Source: Gaetbulibacter sp. S0825 (GTDB taxonomy: Bacteria > Bacteroidota > Bacteroidia > Flavobacteriales > Flavobacteriaceae). Taken from it: a stretch of DNA of 64,000 bases. Numbering within the stretch: the first letter of the stretch is position 1; each line of letters starts with the position of its first letter. Below, in pieces: positions 59,789-64,000 of the stretch. The stretch spans positions 186,001-250,000 of the forward strand of contig NZ_JAATJT010000002.1 of NCBI RefSeq assembly GCF_011777505.1, read 5' to 3'. The position numbers were made by a program, and so were the translations under genes. The notes beneath the pieces were generated by a model. The model worked only from the letters and a program-made list of their open reading frames with translations, was not told the origin of the DNA and ran no database searches.

Positions 59789-62700
59789 TTATTCAATAAT
59801 AACTTTCTTTATCACCACGCCTTTATCTGTTGCTGCTTTTATAATATATGCACCAGTACTAAGCTTTCTAGGTTTTATGGTTGAATAACTCTCAGAGCCA
59901 ATATCTTCAGCAAAAAAGACTTCTTGGCCTAGTAAATTAGTAATAGCCATTGTTTTTATTAAGTTATTTTCTGGGTTAATAATAATGATATTATTTTGAG
60001 CATTCGAATAAAGAATATTTAAAGCAGTTGATTTATCATCATCAATTGATAAGCTCTTGTTATGAAATACTATTTCGAACCTATCCAAATATTCGCCTAC
60101 AGGAAGGTTTATTTTATATGGCATTAAGTTTAGATCATGAAAAGTTGTTGAATCTTTATCTCTTAAGAAAATATCAAATGAACTAGTTATATTTTCTAAC
60201 TCTTGAATTTTAATAGTAATTTCACCTTCTTCATCTATTTTAATACCTAAAGGGAAAACATTACTGTCGATAAAATTCTCAACACCTTGTATGACATACT
60301 TTCCTCCATCAAGAGTCCAAAACACATCCTCGACGTTATCTTCAATAAGTGGTGCATCATAGCCTCTATCAAACAATGGAGAGGCATTTTGATCAGCTCC
60401 TAATAATAACTCACGATGATATCCTTTAGGAGAATCAAACATTAATCTTAGTTTTTGGCGTGTATCAATAGTTGCACTTCTAGAAGCTGAATTATTTATT
60501 TTTTCTTTTTTACTTCCAGCTGCTCTCATGAATGTTGATGGATCAGAAGCTTCAGTTTTAAAAGTACGTTGACTATTTTTAAAAGTGATAGTTCCACCAG
60601 TATCTGCAGTAACAAAAAAGCCTTGTCCTACAGGAATATATTGTTGAGGAGCACCCTTACTGCTAACTAATCCACCAGTATGGTTTATTCTAGTATCACT
60701 TAAAATTGCTGCTGTAGAACCCATTAAATTATATACGCCATAACCTCCTTGATATTCTCTTAAAATATGTGTGGAACTTGCAAAGTGTTCCCAGAAATAT
60801 AAAGAACCATCAATAATATTTGAAGCTGCTCTTCCAACACCATCACTAACATTATCTAATATAAACTCATTTGCATCAATAGCCGAGGCATAAGGATTTC
60901 CAATCAAATAATCGTTACCAGCCGATAGTGTTAAAGTGATATTACCATTATGTGGTTTACCATTAAATACATAGTTTTGTTCGGTAGAAATCGCGCCACC
61001 AGTATTAGTAGTGCCTTTCATGGTGTAACCTTCACCAGGTTGTAGTGAACCAGTACTGCGTACATGTTGCCAAGACGGATAATCATCACTTATTTGATTA
61101 GCATATTTCCATATCCAATAATCAGCGATGCCAACTGGCGATCCTGAAGTTCCATCATAACCAGATGCAATCCAATTAATAGCTACAGGTGCTGCAGCAG
61201 TTGTTCCATCTCTAAGTATATTAGGAAGTGTATAGTTGTTATTGTTACTTACAATACTTGTAGCACCTACTGGAGCAGCCCAGTAATTATAAGTGTATAA
61301 ATCGGCTGTACCTTGTTGGTCACGTTCAATATATCCTTTACTTGTAACATCTAACATACTATCGTCACCTTGAACCAATTGAGACTCGCCTTCAAGGTCA
61401 ATAAACCCGTCAAGTTTTAAATACCAACTTACATTTAGCTCTGAATCGTTTTGAACATGATATTCTATTGGGTTTGTTCCTGCATCCAATTCGTTTATAA
61501 TCAATCCTAAATGTTTTTGATTTGCATTGTAAGTGACATCGTCATGTTCTACTCTAACAATGGACCAATCGTAAGTTGTAGCGTCCAAGCCTCTAACACC
61601 ATCAGAAGGTATATCGACGGCAGTACTTAATACGCCGCTTGATTGTGTTATAAATGGTAAAGGTGCCGTTTGATAGTCTATTACTTTAAAGTTATGCATT
61701 TTTGCACCTGTTCCAGTATCTATTGGAGCAGTGGTTAAATCGTCGGTGATATCGTCTTTATATATATCGAACATAAAATATCTAGACACATCACTCCAAT
61801 CTAAAGTTGCTATATCTCTTGGGATTACAGCGCCTCTTACTAGTGTGTTGTCTTCAATTTCTTGATAGACATTTTTTTGGTATTCATCGTCAGTTAAAGC
61901 TTTCGCGAAAATTTTGGCTTCATCTATATAGCCCATGAAATAACCAGAATCTGTATCAGGTTCACGGCCTATGGTAAACGACGAAGTATCGCTTGCTAGA
62001 TTTCCAGAAATAGCATCATTTGCAACTTCTTGACCATTGATGTATAGCTTGAGAAGACTGCTTGAAGTACTATAAGTGGCACCAACATGAATCCATCTAT
62101 TGGTTGCTAATGGAGATCCATTATTGACGGTAACTCCTTTCGCAGTTGTAGAAATGCTTAAATCTGCATTTAATGTAATATAGAAATTGTCCTGTCCCAT
62201 GATGACTTTGCTGCCACTTGTTGCAGGATCAATTTTTATCCAACCCATTTGAGTAGCCTCTCCCCATGTTCCCATGACGGTAGTATCTTCTATATAATCG
62301 TTTCTACCATCAAAGTAGAGTTCTAATTTTCTGTTTAAATCTCTTGGTGAGCCAAATATAGCATCATTTGTATCGAATAAATCTACTATACCGTCACCTT
62401 CAGCATCGTTAGTGTCATCTATAACACCATCGTTATTGGCATCTAAGCTAGCATAGAGTGTATGTGAAATATCGTAAGTACTGCCATCTGAAGTGGTGTC
62501 CATATAATCAGGTAAACCATCTAAGTCACTATCTAGAACATAATAGATACTTCCTAAACCTTGATTGATGTTTCCATATCCTGTGGCATAAGTACCTCCG
62601 TTAAAATAATCGTAAATGTCTAATATACCATCTGTATAATATTCTAATGTCCCATCTGAGTCGACGTCGGTTTCTCTAAAGGCATCAGTATCAAGACCAT

Positions 62701-64000
62701 CACCAACACCATCACCATTAATATCACCATCACCGTTTTGATACAATGGATCTGCTGTATTTCCAGCCCCAGATTCATCTACATCAAAAATCGTATCGTT
62801 ATCACTGTCTAAGTCTAAATAGTTTGGTACGCCATCATCATCAGAATCTAGTACAATATTTCCTTCAATCAAATCATGCATGCCGTTACCATTTACATCT
62901 ACCCAAGCAGCAATTGAGGTTAGCGTTGCTTCTCCTTCGCTGTGATTTCCTAAACCAGCTTCAACAACATCTGGAATACCATCGTTATCTGAATCTAAAT
63001 CAAATAAATCGGCTACACCGTCACTATCAGTATCACATAGCGTTTGTGAGATCACAATATCATCGATAGCTAAATCATTACCTTGTCCACCAGTTTCATT
63101 GTTTATAAAATACACATAAAATTCAGTTACATTTAATGTTAAATCGGCAGTAAATTCATGCCAACTGTTTGCTGGGTCTCCATTGATTGATGGAGGAATG
63201 TCTCCAGTAGTAATAGATGCCAATACGTTGTTGTTTACATCACGAAATTCTACTAAAATATCTGGTCGTAATCTTGTTGCAATCCCTGGAGCTAGCGTTG
63301 TATCTAAGTTTAGCACCCAGAAACTATATGTGATTGGTACATTTGGAAGTGAACCTGTAATAGAGGCAGTGTAAAAAACGCCAGGATCATACGAGGCATT
63401 AAACATGGCCATTCTTCCATCTGTGTCTCCTGGTGTATGATCTTCGCCTGTGTACCAATAGGTGTCTGCCCATGAAGCGACCTCACCAATTGGTGTATCG
63501 TTTGTTCCATCACCATCAGCAGCTTTATAATATACTGTATATTCACCATCATTCAAATCGATACCTCCAAAGCAACCTGAACCAGCACCATCCTCGTAAC
63601 AATAGGTTGTAATAGCATCGTAAGTGGTATTTATAGTTGCTCTACTGGTTCCTTCACCAAAAGTTTCATTTAAAAACTTATAGTTTACCGTTGTTGATAT
63701 TCCAGATACTTGACAAGCCAATTCTTCATCAGAATCGACAATGCCATCATTGTCATCGTCTATATCAATATTATCGTATACACCATCACCATCGCTATCA
63801 AAGAAATTTTGTTCCGAACGTGCTTCAATACCAAATTGATAGGTAAACTCGTCTGAATCATTATTTGTAATAGTTACTGTAGATGTTTTTGTGCCTAAAG
63901 TGAGTGCATTATAACGAACTGTAAAAGTTGTACTGCCTCCAAAAGCCACAGGAGTTGCATGAAAAGGAGCTATTATTGTAAAATCTGTAGTATTGGATAA
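59789..64000 (-). CDS. Large secreted multi-domain protein with T9SS tail, 5' part outside the window
   Basis: More than 1400 residues; the open frame runs past 64000, so the N-terminus is missing (the GTG at 63949 is not the start). The order seen is: a choice-of-anchor-D-like beta domain (through DSDEFTYQFGIEAR), thrombospondin type 3-like calcium repeats (DSDGDGVYDNIDIDDDNDGI), a galactose-binding-like domain, further DSDGD-type repeats, a LamG/concanavalin-like domain (WIHVGATYSTSSSLLKLYINGQ), a long unassigned stretch and a Por_Secre_tail (ILYSNAQNNIII, LLGQEVFFAED, LSTGAYIIKA). This is an adhesin- or enzyme-like surface protein delivered by type IX secretion; the activity is not determined. 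Confidence 0.85.
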   Translation of the reverse strand, partial: LSNTTDFTIIAPFHATPVAFGGSTTFTVRYNALTLGTKTSTVTITNNDSDEFTYQFGIEARSEQNFFDSDGDGVYDNIDIDDDNDGIVDSDEELACQVSGISTTVNYKFLNETFGEGTSRATINTTYDAITTYCYEDGAGSGCFGGIDLNDGEYTVYYKAADGDGTNDTPIGEVASWADTYWYTGEDHTPGDTDGRMAMFNASYDPGVFYTASITGSLPNVPITYSFWVLNLDTTLAPGIATRLRPDILVEFRDVNNNVLASITTGDIPPSINGDPANSWHEFTADLTLNVTEFYVYFINNETGGQGNDLAIDDIVISQTLCDTDSDGVADLFDLDSDNDGIPDVVEAGLGNHSEGEATLTSIAAWVDVNGNGMHDLIEGNIVLDSDDDGVPNYLDLDSDNDTIFDVDESGAGNTADPLYQNGDGDINGDGVGDGLDTDAFRETDVDSDGTLEYYTDGILDIYDYFNGGTYATGYGNINQGLGSIYYVLDSDLDGLPDYMDTTSDGSTYDISHTLYASLDANNDGVIDDTNDAEGDGIVDLFDTNDAIFGSPRDLNRKLELYFDGRNDYIEDTTVMGTWGEATQMGWIKIDPATSGSKVIMGQDNFYITLNADLSISTTAKGVTVNNGSPLATNRWIHVGATYSTSSSLLKLYINGQEVANDAISGNLASDTSSFTIGREPDTDSGYFMGYIDEAKIFAKALTDDEYQKNVYQEIEDNTLVRGAVIPRDIATLDWSDVSRYFMFDIYKDDITDDLTTAPIDTGTGAKMHNFKVIDYQTAPLPFITQSSGVLSTAVDIPSDGVRGLDATTYDWSIVRVEHDDVTYNANQKHLGLIINELDAGTNPIEYHVQNDSELNVSWYLKLDGFIDLEGESQLVQGDDSMLDVTSKGYIERDQQGTADLYTYNYWAAPVGATSIVSNNNNYTLPNILRDGTTAAAPVAINWIASGYDGTSGSPVGIADYWIWKYANQISDDYPSWQHVRSTGSLQPGEGYTMKGTTNTGGAISTEQNYVFNGKPHNGNITLTLSAGNDYLIGNPYASAIDANEFILDNVSDGVGRAASNIIDGSLYFWEHFASSTHILREYQGGYGVYNLMGSTAAILSDTRINHTGGLVSSKGAPQQYIPVGQGFFVTADTGGTITFKNSQRTFKTEASDPSTFMRAAGSKKEKINNSASRSATIDTRQKLRLMFDSPKGYHRELLLGADQNASPLFDRGYDAPLIEDNVEDVFWTLDGGKYVIQGVENFIDSNVFPLGIKIDEEGEITIKIQELENITSSFDIFLRDKDSTTFHDLNLMPYKINLPVGEYLDRFEIVFHNKSLSIDDDKSTALNILYSNAQNNIIIINPENNLIKTMAITNLLGQEVFFAEDIGSESYSTIKPRKLSTGAYIIKAATDKGVVIKKVIIE

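Noticed and set aside
62746-63069. 107-residue plus-strand frame rich in His, Leu and Gln within the large T9SS gene
   Set aside because: It reads the Asp/Gly calcium-repeat codons antisense; low-complexity composition marks it as an artefact.
1-64000. tRNA, rRNA, tmRNA, CRISPR array or prophage
   Set aside because: Scanning all intergenic gaps showed none with cloverleaf or rRNA-like blocks, no regular repeat-spacer array and no integrase or phage structural gene.

Overview
The window reads as chromosome from a marine-type member of the Flavobacteriaceae (Bacteroidota). The support is low GC, near-perfect TAnnTTTG promoter boxes about 19 nt downstream of TTG (rpmE2, rpmH, rpsF, purB), proteins with type IX secretion (T9SS) sorting tails, DUF4199 and DUF4252 families, a type B L31, and a CarB that stops at about 950 residues. 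Gene density is high, with short gaps and many convergent pairs sharing one perfect hairpin. I see no rRNA, tRNA, CRISPR array, transposase, integrase or prophage. Only one gap exceeds 300 bases (21331-21809), and it is filled by a small ORF and a cobalamin riboswitch.

Layout. 1-9500: a partial phosphosugar mutase, a GT2 glycosyltransferase with DUF4199, ribosomal proteins L31 and L34 (L34 is too short for most ORF callers), a GlmU-like protein, an orphan oligopeptide-binding lipoprotein divergent from mtaB, a small GNAT, an alpha/beta hydrolase, a lytic transglycosylase and a TPR membrane protein. 9600-14150: carB without its allosteric domain, then two secreted T9SS proteins whose tails and terminators are near-identical DNA copies. 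14150-16800: DUF3307, SatD and RmuC.

16800-23740 is the clearest functional unit, a corrinoid uptake locus. A cobalamin riboswitch precedes a BtuB-like TonB receptor. Divergent from it runs btuF, btuC (TTG start), an unknown lipoprotein, btuD (GTG start) and a ChaN-family protein. A possible 35-residue membrane peptide sits between the two arms.

23777-32700: an S41 peptidase lipoprotein; an ECF sigma factor, membrane anti-sigma and two DUF4252 proteins with an ECF-like promoter in front; purB with a previously uncalled 56-residue membrane protein behind it; a haem-binding-domain protein; a glycosyltransferase; and an iodotyrosine-deiodinase-like flavoprotein with the complete Glu/Tyr/Lys substrate triad. 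32700-35280 is a patch of small accessory genes flanked by an inverted 12-mer, one copy of which is part of a 57-nt hairpin. 35280-50500: sirtuin, TrmH, SRPBCC, VOC, a DbpA-type DEAD-box helicase with a hairpin-bearing leader, RdgB, two genes with RR-type N-termini (dienelactone hydrolase, epimerase), an acyl-CoA ligase, a 7-TM protein of unknown function, an AGCS symporter, HPF/RaiA, RlmH and DoxX. 50575-59710 is core housekeeping: nadC-yihY-priA, a LytTR regulator, rpsF-rpsR-rplI, a GDPD, DUF6495 and hisS. 59789-64000 is the C-terminal part of a very large T9SS-secreted adhesin-like protein that runs off the window.

The most useful second looks are the corrinoid locus with its unexplained small parts, the IYD homologue, and the SatD/DUF3307 pair, whose SatD N-terminus has a cyclase-like arrangement of acidic motifs.
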